A stretch of 64,000 bases of DNA from Sphingomonas xanthus (GCF_007998985.1 NZ_CP041659.1:1-64000); one strand, 5' to 3'; positions 16,947-24,782 are shown, counted from the stretch's first letter. Notes: generated by a model not told the origin, from the sequence alone. Program-made: numbers and translations.

Positions 16947-17164
16947 CTGTCCGGTTGCGCGGCCCAACCACTCTGCCGGTTTACGTCGCAACTCTGGACT
17001 GGCTGCATTCCCAATCGCCCGCTGGTCGCCCCGTGAAACTATTTGTTCACCATGTTTCGAAACTTGCCATTTAGCCATTCATGATAGTTTTTACAGGTGA
17101 CTAACCATGCGATCCCCTCGTTAATTCTCGCTACCGGCGACGTCCGGACGGGCGGGGTTGTCGC

Positions 17165-17776
17165 ATGATGCAGAACGCAAGCCCAGCTGAGCGTCGAAGG
17201 CTTAACGCCCAAATGAACGCCGTAAACGATCGAGAACCGCGCCGTACAACCGAACTCACGGGGTTCGCAGTTCTCGAGAGCGGCGCGACCATCGAGATCA
17301 CCGTTCTCGACTTGTCATACGACGGCTGCAAGATCGTGACCCCAGCGGCGCTGTTGCCCGGATTGAAGCTCAAGCTGTCTATTCTCGGCGTACATGGCGC
17401 GCTGGATGCCGCAGTGCGGTGGTCCAGAAACGGCTTTGCCGGACTGAGGTTTAATCCTGATGATGAGCCCGAAGCTGGTCCAGTCCAGACCCCGCGGGAG
17501 TTCGAGCGGGTAAAGCTCGATGCAACGATCGCACTGCGCCGGCCAGGACGCCAAGTTTATGCGGTCCGCCTGTTCGATCTGGCGCCAAGTGGCTGCAAGG
17601 TGGAATTCGTAGAGCGACCCAAGGAGGGCGAGACGCTTTGGGTAAAATTTGACTCCTTGGAGGCCATCGAAGCGACGGTTCGCTGGGTTGATGGCTTTTA
17701 TGGCGGCGTGCAGTTTACCCGACCAATCTACTCCGCGGTATTCCAGATGCTCGTTACGCGGCTCACGAAAAGCTGA
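17165..17776 (+). CDS. tandem PilZ-domain protein
   Basis: 203 residues with two PilZ domains (about 22-100 and 110-195). First: REPRR, then VLDLSYDGCKI. Second: REFERVKL, then LFDLAPSGCKVEF. The first has the RxxxR and DxSxxG elements; the second keeps DxxxxG but its arginine motif is weaker, so it may bind less well or serve in dimer formation. No other domain or membrane segment. It follows the EAL phosphodiesterase by 218 bases with no gene between. Likely cytoplasmic reader of cyclic-di-GMP for the surface genes around it. Confidence 0.8.
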   Translation: MMQNASPAERRRLNAQMNAVNDREPRRTTELTGFAVLESGATIEITVLDLSYDGCKIVTPAALLPGLKLKLSILGVHGALDAAVRWSRNGFAGLRFNPDDEPEAGPVQTPREFERVKLDATIALRRPGRQVYAVRLFDLAPSGCKVEFVERPKEGETLWVKFDSLEAIEATVRWVDGFYGGVQFTRPIYSAVFQMLVTRLTKS

Positions 17777-17830
17777 ACGGGAACAATGCGCCTGTCGGGG
17801 CGTGCCTTTAAGGGCTTAAGGCAGGCGCAC

Positions 17831-17956
17831 ATGTCGTTTTCAAGAATGTCGTTGGACTGCCTGGTTCGCCAGTCATCCGAAGCCTTCGGCGTAACTCCCG
17901 AAATAGTTTCAAAGCAAAATGTGATGCGGGGCAAGTCCCGCATCGAATGCCCTTAA
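17831..17956 (+). CDS. candidate 41-residue ORF resembling the start of a DnaA-type DNA-binding domain
   Basis: ATG 17831 to TAA 17954-17956; an AAGGCAGG element lies about 8 bases upstream. The piece SSEAFGVTPEIVSKQNVMRG recalls the first helices of the DnaA domain IV fold (AFGVTPEDLLS-like), which occurs in small stand-alone sphingomonad proteins, but it ends before the recognition helix. It may be a truncated gene or chance. The upstream bases can pair (GCGCCTG at 17787 with CAGGCGC at about 17823), which would hide the ribosome site. Confidence 0.25.
   Translation: MSFSRMSLDCLVRQSSEAFGVTPEIVSKQNVMRGKSRIECP
17923..17944. promoter_or_regulatory. 8-bp stem inverted repeat before the LuxR gene
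   Basis: GATGCGGG-GCAAGT-CCCGCATC, perfect arms. No T-run follows on either strand, so it is more likely an operator or RNA structure than an intrinsic terminator. It lies about 220 bases before the LuxR-type gene. Confidence 0.4.
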
Positions 17957-18163
17957 TAGTGGCAGTTTTCCGGCGTTATTTTGACTGCGCCGATGATGCG
18001 AGGAATCGTTACGCTTCGTGCGTCTCGACAGCGGGCTTTTGCATTATTCCCGCCAAATTGAAAATTCAATTATCTTGGTATACAGGAAGTTAACGAAGTT
18101 TGCGTTCGCCCAGGCTTGGCCCTCTCCAGAGCCGCTTGGGGACGGGGAGGACCACCTTCTGCA

Positions 18164-18832
18164 ATGCCACGAGTCGAGAAATCGCATCGCGGAGGCGACA
18201 CAGGGTTCATGTTGTCGAGCCAGGCTGTCGATTCTGGCTCTGCGAATATCGTGCTTCCTCCACCATCACGAGAGCTGTTGAAGTCAGCACTAGCCGCTTG
18301 GGCGGCCCTCGATGACCGGGGGAGGATGATCGTTACCCGATCGGGTAGCCTAGTCGCCATTACGGACGCCGCACGCCAAATGTTGGAGGAGTCGAGAACG
18401 CTCGGAATCCGGGGCGATCGGCTGCACTCGGCAAGTTCGTCACGATTAAGAATTCTGGCAGAATTGCTCGAGGTTGATCCGGACCAGGTGCGAACGTGCC
18501 TGATCGATGACCGGGAAAATGGACATCTAGTGTGTCGTTCGGTGGCGCTACCCGACTGCGGTGACAAGGGCCTAGTGTTCGTGGAGATCGTTGCCGCCCA
18601 GCCGGATGTCAAAGCGCACTGGGTCGATTTTCGCGTTTCGCACGGCATGACAGATTGTGAAAACGAGGTCTTGGCAAGTCTGATGAGCGGGGAATGCCCC
18701 CTGGAGATCGCTGAGCACATGGGTAGCTCCGTCAATACGGTGCGTACTCACATCAGGCATATTTACGAGAAGGTCGGCGTAAGCAACGTGCAGGAACTGC
18801 ATCGTAAGCTCGCAGCCTATCGCTTAGGTTAG
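18164..18832 (+). CDS. LuxR-type helix-turn-helix regulator, likely controller of the amyloid operon
   Basis: 222 residues from ATG 18164, which has GGGGAGG about 13 bases upstream; starts at TTG 18116 or ATG 18209 are possible. The N-terminal 150 residues look PAS-like (MIVTRSGSLVAITDAARQML) and lack a phospho-acceptor receiver. The C-terminal about 65 residues are a LuxR/GerE domain: MTDCENEVLASLMSGECPLE, EIAEHMGSSVNTVRTHIRHI and YEKVGVSNVQELHRKL. It stands alone 242 bases before the Fap-like operon, with a 20-base palindrome in the gap. By position it resembles CsgD, the LuxR-family activator of curli, but that is an analogy. Confidence 0.75.
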   Translation: MPRVEKSHRGGDTGFMLSSQAVDSGSANIVLPPPSRELLKSALAAWAALDDRGRMIVTRSGSLVAITDAARQMLEESRTLGIRGDRLHSASSSRLRILAELLEVDPDQVRTCLIDDRENGHLVCRSVALPDCGDKGLVFVEIVAAQPDVKAHWVDFRVSHGMTDCENEVLASLMSGECPLEIAEHMGSSVNTVRTHIRHIYEKVGVSNVQELHRKLAAYRLG

Positions 18833-18984
18833 ACGGCTACATCAGCAGGCTCATTGAGCGGCTCGAAAACGATAATCTGCTCTCGTTCACCCGCACCCAG
18901 GCAAATCTTCAGCCCCGACAGAAACGGGCGCGTCCTTCTGAGGCGGCCCCACCGTTTCCTCAGCAAAACACAATCCAGATTATA

Positions 18985-19004
18985 AATCATCAATGTTGAT
19001 GATT
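18985..19004. promoter_or_regulatory. 20-bp palindrome upstream of the amyloid operon
   Basis: AATCATCAATGTTGATGATT: perfect 9-base arms around TG. It lies 70 bases before the first operon gene in an AT-rich patch (TTATAAAT just left of it). A two-fold site of this length suits a LuxR-type dimer. The rest of the 18833-19074 gap holds a minus-strand 53-codon frame (18829-18990) without a ribosome site, judged doubtful. Confidence 0.55.
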
Positions 19005-19074
19005 ACACATGCCATGCCAGGGGGTTAACTTTCGATAGTACCGCAATTTTTAGCGATGGGGGCGCTCTCGAGCC

Positions 19075-19530
19075 ATGTCCAGTTTCCTCGGCACCGCGCC
19101 GCTGGCCTCGCTCGTTTTCGTAGCATCCAGGGCTCTTGCCGCTCCGACAGGAGAGCCTCCTCCGGGTTCGCTGATTTATTTGCGAGAAGTCCCTGCGCGG
19201 CCGGCCCACCTTCCGGGTCATCCAGCCGTTCCGCACTCGGTGGAGCTAGGGGCGAACGGCGTGGTCGGTCAATCGATCAGCGGTTCAATCAGAAGACTTA
19301 CAGACTCTGAAGCTGACACCATCGTTGGCGCTTTCTCACGCTCTTCGCTGATCAATCCGGAAGCATCCATTGCGACGCCCGTCCTGGGCGGCTGGGGTGA
19401 CCGGCAAGTGGCGACCGCTCTGTCCGGCCAACCCGCAGGCGGTCCAATTGCCAACGCTATGGGCCAGATGACCAGCTCGATTGCTAGCGCCACTTCGACC
19501 TTGTCGAACGCGCTTGGAGACCGGCCATGA
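19075..19530 (+). CDS. small secreted protein, first gene of the Fap-like operon
   Basis: 151 residues with a signal-peptide-like start (about 1-22, ends SRALA) and a proline-rich mature N-terminus. The rest is Ser/Ala/Gly-rich with QVATALSGQPAGGPIANAMG near the end. No family recognised, and no GVNxAAG amyloid repeat. It overlaps the next gene by 4 bases (ATGA). By place it corresponds to FapA, the first and least understood Fap protein in Pseudomonas, proposed to act in the periplasm as a chaperone or regulator of fibre make-up. Equivalence is positional only. Confidence 0.6.
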   Translation: MSSFLGTAPLASLVFVASRALAAPTGEPPPGSLIYLREVPARPAHLPGHPAVPHSVELGANGVVGQSISGSIRRLTDSEADTIVGAFSRSSLINPEASIATPVLGGWGDRQVATALSGQPAGGPIANAMGQMTSSIASATSTLSNALGDRP

Positions 19531-20117
19531 TGCGTGCGTCGCGAACCTTCGCCTGGTCGGCGATGCTGGTCCTGTTGCCTGCGGTAGCGCTGGCCCAGGC
19601 AAGCGAGGAGGTCGTCCTGACTTCGACCACCGCGAACAGCCAGGGCCGCATCGCTGTCAATGTCGCAAGCGGTAACGGCAACCAGCAGGCCTCCAGCGCA
19701 GTGATCGCGGTAGGAACGACGGGCATCGGGTCCAATGGCGTCGACCAGCATAGCAGTAGTCGCAACAGCCTCACCGGGCCCACCCACGCTGAAATCCAGG
19801 CCGGTGCGCTGTCCGGTCTGCAGGGCATGATCAGCATCAACGTCGCGGCTGGAAATGACAATCAAGAGGCGAACCTTGCCGTTGTCGCGCTGGCGCTTGG
19901 GGGTTCCGCACTCACCAACACCATGCTCTCACAGACGCGGGCCGAAGCGCCTCAAAAGGTGGGGCAAGATGCCCCCAGCCGCGGCGCAGATAGTGCCATG
20001 CTTTCGCCGGATGCGCTGACCGGCAGCCACGGCCTCATTCAGATCAACCTGGTTGCGGGGGAACGCAATTCCTCCGCCAACACCTTCGCCCTCAACGTGT
20101 CGGGCGGGGGAAATTAA
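19527..20117 (+). CDS. FapB-like minor amyloid subunit
   Basis: 196 residues; signal peptide about 1-23 (ends VALAQ). Three imperfect repeats are visible: GRIAVNVASGNGNQQASS (residues 40-57), GMISINVAAGNDNQEANLAV (100-119) and GLIQINLVAGERNSSAN (169-185), separated by linkers of 40-50 residues. The core xIxVNxAxGxxNxQxN has the regular Asn/Gln/Gly pattern of Fap-type functional amyloids (FapB and FapC). It lies immediately before a longer protein with the same repeats, as fapB precedes fapC. Probably the nucleator or minor fibre subunit. No cysteines are seen in the mature part. Confidence 0.7.
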   Translation: MMRASRTFAWSAMLVLLPAVALAQASEEVVLTSTTANSQGRIAVNVASGNGNQQASSAVIAVGTTGIGSNGVDQHSSSRNSLTGPTHAEIQAGALSGLQGMISINVAAGNDNQEANLAVVALALGGSALTNTMLSQTRAEAPQKVGQDAPSRGADSAMLSPDALTGSHGLIQINLVAGERNSSANTFALNVSGGGN

Positions 20118-20144
20118 CACGGAGGAGTAGGAAAGGAACTAAGG

Positions 20145-20993
20145 ATGAAAAGGTTACTTCTTGCGACCGTTGCTGCATCGAGCCTGGCCATTGCCAGTCC
20201 GGCTGTAGCCCAGTCCGATGGACGCACCGACACGATTGATGCCGATGTTGAATATAGCAACGACATCGACGTCGAGATCGAGATCGTCTCGGACTTCGAC
20301 AAATATGTTAATCTGGTGGGCACGGTGGACCTTCGCGGCCTCATCCGAGCCGACTCAGCTGCCGTCGCTATCAATGACGTCAAGCAATGGCAGCAGGACC
20401 AGATCATCGAAGACAATGAAGTCAACGTGGTCGAAACGTTCGATGTCGCGGGCAGCGGCAATCTCGGCGTGAACCTTGCTGCTGGCATCTACAATCAGCA
20501 GATGAATTCCGCCGCGCTGGCAATCTCCGATGCCAACTCGGGCGAGGACGACAACCGCGCCGGTGGCTGGGCTGAAGCTGCGACGATCTCGCTGCAACAT
20601 CTGACCGACACTGAATATCAGACGCTCTATCAGTTGGATGATGATCGCCTGGTTGTTCAAGGCGGGACTGTCACTGGCGCCGGCAATATCGGTGTCAACG
20701 CGACGGCTGGAGCCTTCAACCAGCAGTCCAACCTGATGACGATGGCGGTGGCCACGGACTCCGTCCTTGCGGAGGCAAACGCCGCGTTGGTCCAGTTGAG
20801 CCAAGGCAACACCAGCTATGACATCACTGGTCCGCATCGTGTTGGATCTCTGACGTTGACCGGTGCCTCCGGCAACATCGGCGTGAACATGTCAGCTGGC
20901 GTTGGCAACCAGCAGGTCAACTCCCTCACCATGGCTGTCGGCAGCGGCAACGGTGGTGGTGGCGGCGGCGGTGGAGGCGGCGACGACATCTAG
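20145..20993 (+). CDS. FapC-like major amyloid subunit
   Basis: 282 residues; signal peptide about 1-23 (ends AVAQS). Three strong repeats: GNLGVNLAAGIYNQQMNSAA (from residue 105), GNIGVNATAGAFNQQSNLMT (from 180) and GNIGVNMSAGVGNQQVNSLT (from 243), each followed by alternating apolar residues. The linkers are acidic. The C-terminus is a ten-glycine run then DDI. The CxxC seen near the C-terminus of Pseudomonas FapC is absent. GGAGG and GGAAAGG elements lie before the ATG, fitting high expression, and a strong hairpin follows the stop. Likely the bulk fibre protein, exported through the FapF-like barrel. Recognition is by repeat pattern and gene order. Confidence 0.75.
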   Translation: MKRLLLATVAASSLAIASPAVAQSDGRTDTIDADVEYSNDIDVEIEIVSDFDKYVNLVGTVDLRGLIRADSAAVAINDVKQWQQDQIIEDNEVNVVETFDVAGSGNLGVNLAAGIYNQQMNSAALAISDANSGEDDNRAGGWAEAATISLQHLTDTEYQTLYQLDDDRLVVQGGTVTGAGNIGVNATAGAFNQQSNLMTMAVATDSVLAEANAALVQLSQGNTSYDITGPHRVGSLTLTGASGNIGVNMSAGVGNQQVNSLTMAVGSGNGGGGGGGGGGDDI

Positions 20994-21015
20994 TCTTGCC
21001 ACTTCGCACCGGAAG

Positions 21016-21035
21016 GGGGGCTCAACTGAGCCCCC
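21016..21035 (+). terminator. intrinsic terminator/attenuator inside the amyloid operon
   Basis: GGGGGCTCA-AC-TGAGCCCCC followed by TTT, a 9-bp perfect stem 23 bases after the major-subunit stop. The T-run is short, so partial termination is likely; this would give more fibre-subunit mRNA than export-machinery mRNA. It could also protect the upstream mRNA from 3' decay. Confidence 0.7.
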
Positions 21036-21086
21036 TTTCACCGCCGAAAGACTTGAGGCCACGATAGCGCCGTTGAGGATCTCCCA

Positions 21087-21812
21087 GTGACTTCTGCTTG
21101 CCTTCGTACCCACTTCGTGACGCTCACCGTCTGCGCGCTGGCGATGGCGGGCTGCGCGACGAGCAGTCCATCGCCGCCGGCGATCTGGATGGCGCAGGTG
21201 TCGCAAGGAGCACCCGTGGTCGACGTCGGCGTGAAAAGTTGGAAGGCGCTAAAGTTCACCAACCTCGTCAGGCAACAGACGGACTTCAGTTGCGGCGCGG
21301 CGGCCATGGCAACGGTTTTCAACTTTGGCTTTGGCCATAAGACCACCGAGCGCCAAATCCTCGTCAACATGCTGAAGGTCGCGGATCCTGAGGTGGTACG
21401 GGAAAAGGGTTTCTCGCTTCTCGACATGAAAAACTACGCGAAGCAGATCGGCTATGCGGCCGAGGGCTACGAAGTAGACTACGAGGCACTGACCAATCTC
21501 AAGGTCCCCGGCATCGCGCTAATCAACCTCAACGGGTACAAACATTTCGTGGTCATCAGGAAAGCTGACGCGCACTATGTGCACGTCGGGGACCCCGCGC
21601 TCGGCAATCGAACCATGAAGCGCGAAGACTTTCTCGCTGCCTGGAACAAGGTAGTGTTTGTCATGGTCGGAGAAGGCCTCCTGGCCGACAGCGCTCTCCT
21701 CAATCCAAAGCCGCCGCTATCCGCCCGAAGACTGTTTGAGAGTCGCTCTCCGGTCTTCAATGCCGACCTCGCTGATTTCGGCTTTGGCCCATCATTTAAC
21801 TTCGGTTTGTAG
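21087..21812 (+). CDS. FapD-like C39-family cysteine peptidase, lipoprotein
   Basis: 241 residues from GTG 21087, with GAGG 9 bases upstream. ALAMAGC (Cys 22) is a lipobox, so it is probably a lipoprotein. The peptidase C39 signature is complete: QQTDFSCGAAAMATVF with Cys 69 and the oxyanion glutamine before it, YKHFVVI with His 153 and HVGDPALG with Asp 169. C39 peptidases cut after double-glycine leaders in bacteriocin exporters. FapD of Pseudomonas is a periplasmic protein of this family needed for fibre export. Place between the subunit genes and the barrel gene supports the FapD call. The natural substrate is unknown. Confidence 0.78.
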   Translation: MTSACLRTHFVTLTVCALAMAGCATSSPSPPAIWMAQVSQGAPVVDVGVKSWKALKFTNLVRQQTDFSCGAAAMATVFNFGFGHKTTERQILVNMLKVADPEVVREKGFSLLDMKNYAKQIGYAAEGYEVDYEALTNLKVPGIALINLNGYKHFVVIRKADAHYVHVGDPALGNRTMKREDFLAAWNKVVFVMVGEGLLADSALLNPKPPLSARRLFESRSPVFNADLADFGFGPSFNFGL

Positions 21813-21824
21813 AAAGCCAGGAAC

Positions 21825-22679
21825 ATGGCGCTTCATCCAAACATCCGCACAACCAACCACAGGTTGCAGCTGTCCCCCCGTGCAGTGTGGGCGTTGCTCT
21901 TGGGGTCTATGCTGACACCAATGAGCGTCGTCCACGCTGCACTCCCGGATACGGGCCTTCAACAGACGGCCACGCCACTTTCTGACGACAGATTGTCCGA
22001 AATCCGCGGGAAGTTCATCACCGCGGAATCCGTCTCATACTTCGGTGTGCAAATGGCGAGCAGCTGGCAGGGCGCAGATGGCATCACGACCAATGCAACG
22101 CTGCTCTTTGCCGTGGACTTCGCTGCCGGCGCAGGGTCGCAAGGCGTGCCAATCCTCATGATCAACTGGAGCCGGGATGGCGACCCGGCCATGGATCTTG
22201 ATGCATTCGCCTCTGCTGCCAGCGGGGGATACGTCGTCCTATCCGGAGGACAGGTGGTTGTCCCCACGAATTCCCTCAATGGTGTCAGCGGTGTCGTCCA
22301 ATCCAACGTGATTGCAGGAACTGACAACCAGGTCCGCAATGGCATGTCGATTGCCGTCGTCCCCAAGGATCAAATTCCGGGATTGCTGGCAGCGGGCCTC
22401 CAGCCTGCGAGCGGATCGACGACCGTGACCCTCGATGACGGATCAACAATCGATTTTTCCGTCGCCAACAATGGAGTGGGCCTGGCGCTGACCCGGAACG
22501 GGAATTCGGTCGCGCAGGGCGTTGACGGGACGCTTGGTCGAGCTGCCCAGAACATAGTTCTGAATAGCAATCTCAACCGCATCGAGAACAACATGACCAT
22601 GATGATCGGTGTCGACACGCTGCAGCAAATCGACACCATTCGGTTCCAGGAAGCACTTTGGTCGATCAAGGGGATCTGA
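21825..22679 (+). CDS. FapE-like secreted protein of the amyloid operon
   Basis: 284 residues; the signal peptide is long, with a hydrophobic core at about 20-38 and a likely cut near VVHA-ALP. The mature part contains two amyloid-like segments, GVVQSNVIAGTDNQVRNGMS and AQNIVLNSNLNRIENNMTMM, which share the xxxNxxAGxxNxxxN spacing with the subunits but less regularly. AGGA lies before the ATG. FapE in Pseudomonas is a minor fibre component between fapD and fapF; order and content agree. No catalytic motif. Confidence 0.6.
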   Translation: MALHPNIRTTNHRLQLSPRAVWALLLGSMLTPMSVVHAALPDTGLQQTATPLSDDRLSEIRGKFITAESVSYFGVQMASSWQGADGITTNATLLFAVDFAAGAGSQGVPILMINWSRDGDPAMDLDAFASAASGGYVVLSGGQVVVPTNSLNGVSGVVQSNVIAGTDNQVRNGMSIAVVPKDQIPGLLAAGLQPASGSTTVTLDDGSTIDFSVANNGVGLALTRNGNSVAQGVDGTLGRAAQNIVLNSNLNRIENNMTMMIGVDTLQQIDTIRFQEALWSIKGI

Positions 22680-22682
22680 AGG

Positions 22683-23315
22683 ATGGCGCACGATTACAAG
22701 GCAGGCAGGAAACCGCGGCAGTTTTATAAACGGGCTTGGAATGGGGTCTTGTTGGTCTCAGTCGTCGCCATGGCCAGTCAGGCGTCCGCGGGCACCAAGA
22801 ATGGTCGTTTCGCGATCGAAGGGATCGGCGGAGCTCCGTGCCGGCAGTTCGTAGCTGAGAGCAAGGCCAAATCCACCGTGTTCCACCGAATGGTTGGATA
22901 CACCGAAGGATATCTGACGGCCTCAAATGTCTACGAGCCCAATACCTTTGATCTGTCGCCCTGGCATGACACTGCCAGCCTGCTCATTGCCTTGGACCGG
23001 CATTGCCAGAAAAACCCGAATGATTTGCTGGCGACAAGCATCCAGAAAATCGCAGCTGCTCTTTACCCGACGAGACTGTCTTCGGAATCGCCGCGCATAA
23101 CCATAACAGATGGGAAGCAAAGCATGCGGGTCTATGTTGCCGTGTTGCAGCAGGCGCAGAACAAGTTGAAGGCACGTGGCCTGTACGGGGGACCCGCCGA
23201 TGGAAAGTATAGCCCTGAGGTAAAAGCGGCCTTGATGAAATATCAACAGTCGGCGAAACTCAACCCAACCGGATTGCCTGATCCGTTAACTCTGTGGGGA
23301 CTGTTCAAATCCTGA
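22683..23315 (+). CDS. peptidoglycan-binding-domain protein inserted in the Fap-like operon
   Basis: 210 residues. A membrane/signal segment (about 20-38, ends QASAG) is followed by an all-helical part with two cysteines (APCRQF and DRHCQK), resembling small periplasmic HdeA/Rap1a-like proteins, and a C-terminal peptidoglycan-binding type 1 fold: VLQQAQNKLKARGLYGG, then YSPEVKAALMKYQQ and GLPDPLTLWGLF. It starts 3 bases after the FapE-like stop. Pseudomonas fap operons (fapA-F) have no such member, so this may be a lineage-specific part that fixes the secretion apparatus to the cell wall. Inference from domain and place. Confidence 0.65.
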   Translation: MAHDYKAGRKPRQFYKRAWNGVLLVSVVAMASQASAGTKNGRFAIEGIGGAPCRQFVAESKAKSTVFHRMVGYTEGYLTASNVYEPNTFDLSPWHDTASLLIALDRHCQKNPNDLLATSIQKIAAALYPTRLSSESPRITITDGKQSMRVYVAVLQQAQNKLKARGLYGGPADGKYSPEVKAALMKYQQSAKLNPTGLPDPLTLWGLFKS

Positions 23316-23344
23316 CGGATTGGGACAAATCGAAGGGGGCGTAC

Positions 23345-24622
23345 ATGAGAATATCGACACTTCCAGCGTTTGTTTTCGCTGCCGCGGCTGGCGTAACCAG
23401 CCTTCCGGCCAGTGCGATAGCGGTCCAGACGGCCGACGAGTTCGCGGTGCTGCGCTCGGAAATAGAACAACTCAAGGCACGGGAAGCCGAAGCCTTGAGC
23501 AAGGTCGAGGCGCTGGAGCGACGGCTCAATGCCCTGGAGGCTTCCCGGATAAGCGATCTGCAAGCGGCCAGCATTATGGGGAGAGGCTTGCAAGGGACGC
23601 CTTCCTCAAATTCTTCCACCGAACCCGGCCTCGCAGCCAACACGGAAAGCGATGACAGAAAGTCGCCCGCGCCTACGGCTGCGGCAGAGGATGTTGCTCG
23701 ACAGCAGCACCGGAGCTTTTCCGATCGCTTCGCCGTGGAGATCGGAACGACCTACTCGCACTTTGATAGCGCGCGCATCAACCTCAACGGCTTTCTGGCA
23801 CTGGATGCGATCTTCCTGGGCAAGATCAGTATCGACCAACTCCGCGCCGATATCCTGACGTTCGATGCAACGGCCCGATACGGGCTCAACGACCGGCTGC
23901 AGTTCGACGTCAACGTTCCCTACCTTTATCGCCATTCGAACTTCCAATCAGGAGGGGCTGGCGGCGCCGCGACCTCATTGACCGAGGAGAATGTAACCGG
24001 CCACGGCCTGGGGGACATCAATTTTGGTGTCAGCTATCGCCTAATTCGCGAAACACCGAACCGGCCTGACATAGTTCTCAATGCGCGAGTAAAAGCACCT
24101 ACTGGGCGCCACCCTTATGGTGTGGAACTTGTCGAAGTTGAGGGGAGCGAAGGCAATCTGTTCGTTCCCGCGCGCCTGCCGACCGGGTCCGGCCTTTGGG
24201 GAGCATCCATCGGGATATCAGCTCTCAAGACAATCGATCCGCTCGTGGTTTTTGGAAGCGCGACTTTCTTCAAGCAATTTGCTCGGAGTTTCTCCGACGT
24301 AGACGAAGCGGAAGGGAAGCAGCCTGGCCGCGTGCGCCTCGGCGATGCATTTCAATGGGGCGCGGGGGTTGCCTACGCCCTTAATGATTATTCGAGCCTC
24401 TCGACGTCATTCACTCAGCGTTGGATACGCCGCTCAAAGGTCAGGCTGGACGGAGAGGACTACGAAACCATCGTAGGAAGCCAAGGAAACGTCGGCATCG
24501 TAAATCTCGGTGGGACTTTCTCGCTTAATCGCTTTGTCTCGCTCGTGGCGACGGTTGGCATTGGCGTGACTGAAGATGCTCCAGATCTTTCCCTGGGTCT
24601 AAGAGTCCCCATTCGTTTCTGA
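23345..24622 (+). CDS. FapF-like trimeric outer-membrane amyloid exporter
   Basis: 425 residues from ATG 23345, preceded by AAGGGGG. Signal peptide about 1-23. A heptad-like helix follows (about 30-68: FAVLRSEIEQLKAREAE, VEALERRLNALEAS), then a linker and a beta-barrel (about 125-425) ending in GLRVPIRF with a terminal phenylalanine. An N-terminal coiled coil, a plug region and a barrel that secretes fibre subunits is the known build of FapF. The barrel also resembles generic transporter/porin families, but the helix plus the operon makes FapF the best reading. It is the last gene; no plus-strand terminator was seen after it. Confidence 0.75.
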   Translation: MRISTLPAFVFAAAAGVTSLPASAIAVQTADEFAVLRSEIEQLKAREAEALSKVEALERRLNALEASRISDLQAASIMGRGLQGTPSSNSSTEPGLAANTESDDRKSPAPTAAAEDVARQQHRSFSDRFAVEIGTTYSHFDSARINLNGFLALDAIFLGKISIDQLRADILTFDATARYGLNDRLQFDVNVPYLYRHSNFQSGGAGGAATSLTEENVTGHGLGDINFGVSYRLIRETPNRPDIVLNARVKAPTGRHPYGVELVEVEGSEGNLFVPARLPTGSGLWGASIGISALKTIDPLVVFGSATFFKQFARSFSDVDEAEGKQPGRVRLGDAFQWGAGVAYALNDYSSLSTSFTQRWIRRSKVRLDGEDYETIVGSQGNVGIVNLGGTFSLNRFVSLVATVGIGVTEDAPDLSLGLRVPIRF

Positions 24623-24782
24623 CCCGGGTTCCAGCGCCATCGGTACTTCTCGTCGCGTGAGACGCTCAGGTCCATCACGGTTTGTGTTGCCATAGCCAAG
24701 ATCGTCAGCGCCGCAGCGCCCGCGGACCCATCTGGTCACATTGGTTCGCTAGGCAGCCAATCTACGTGTGCAAACAAACGAA

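Noticed and set aside
17728..17943. 71-codon minus-strand frame before LuxR
   Set aside because: Runs into the PilZ gene in antisense and has no domain; the plus-strand small ORF reads better, though itself doubtful.
19075..24622. Curli (csg) operon
   Set aside because: No CsgG, CsgE or CsgF-like proteins, and the repeats have the GVNxAAGxxNxQ pattern, not the SxxxxxQxGxxNxA of CsgA; C39 peptidase and coiled-coil barrel fit Fap.
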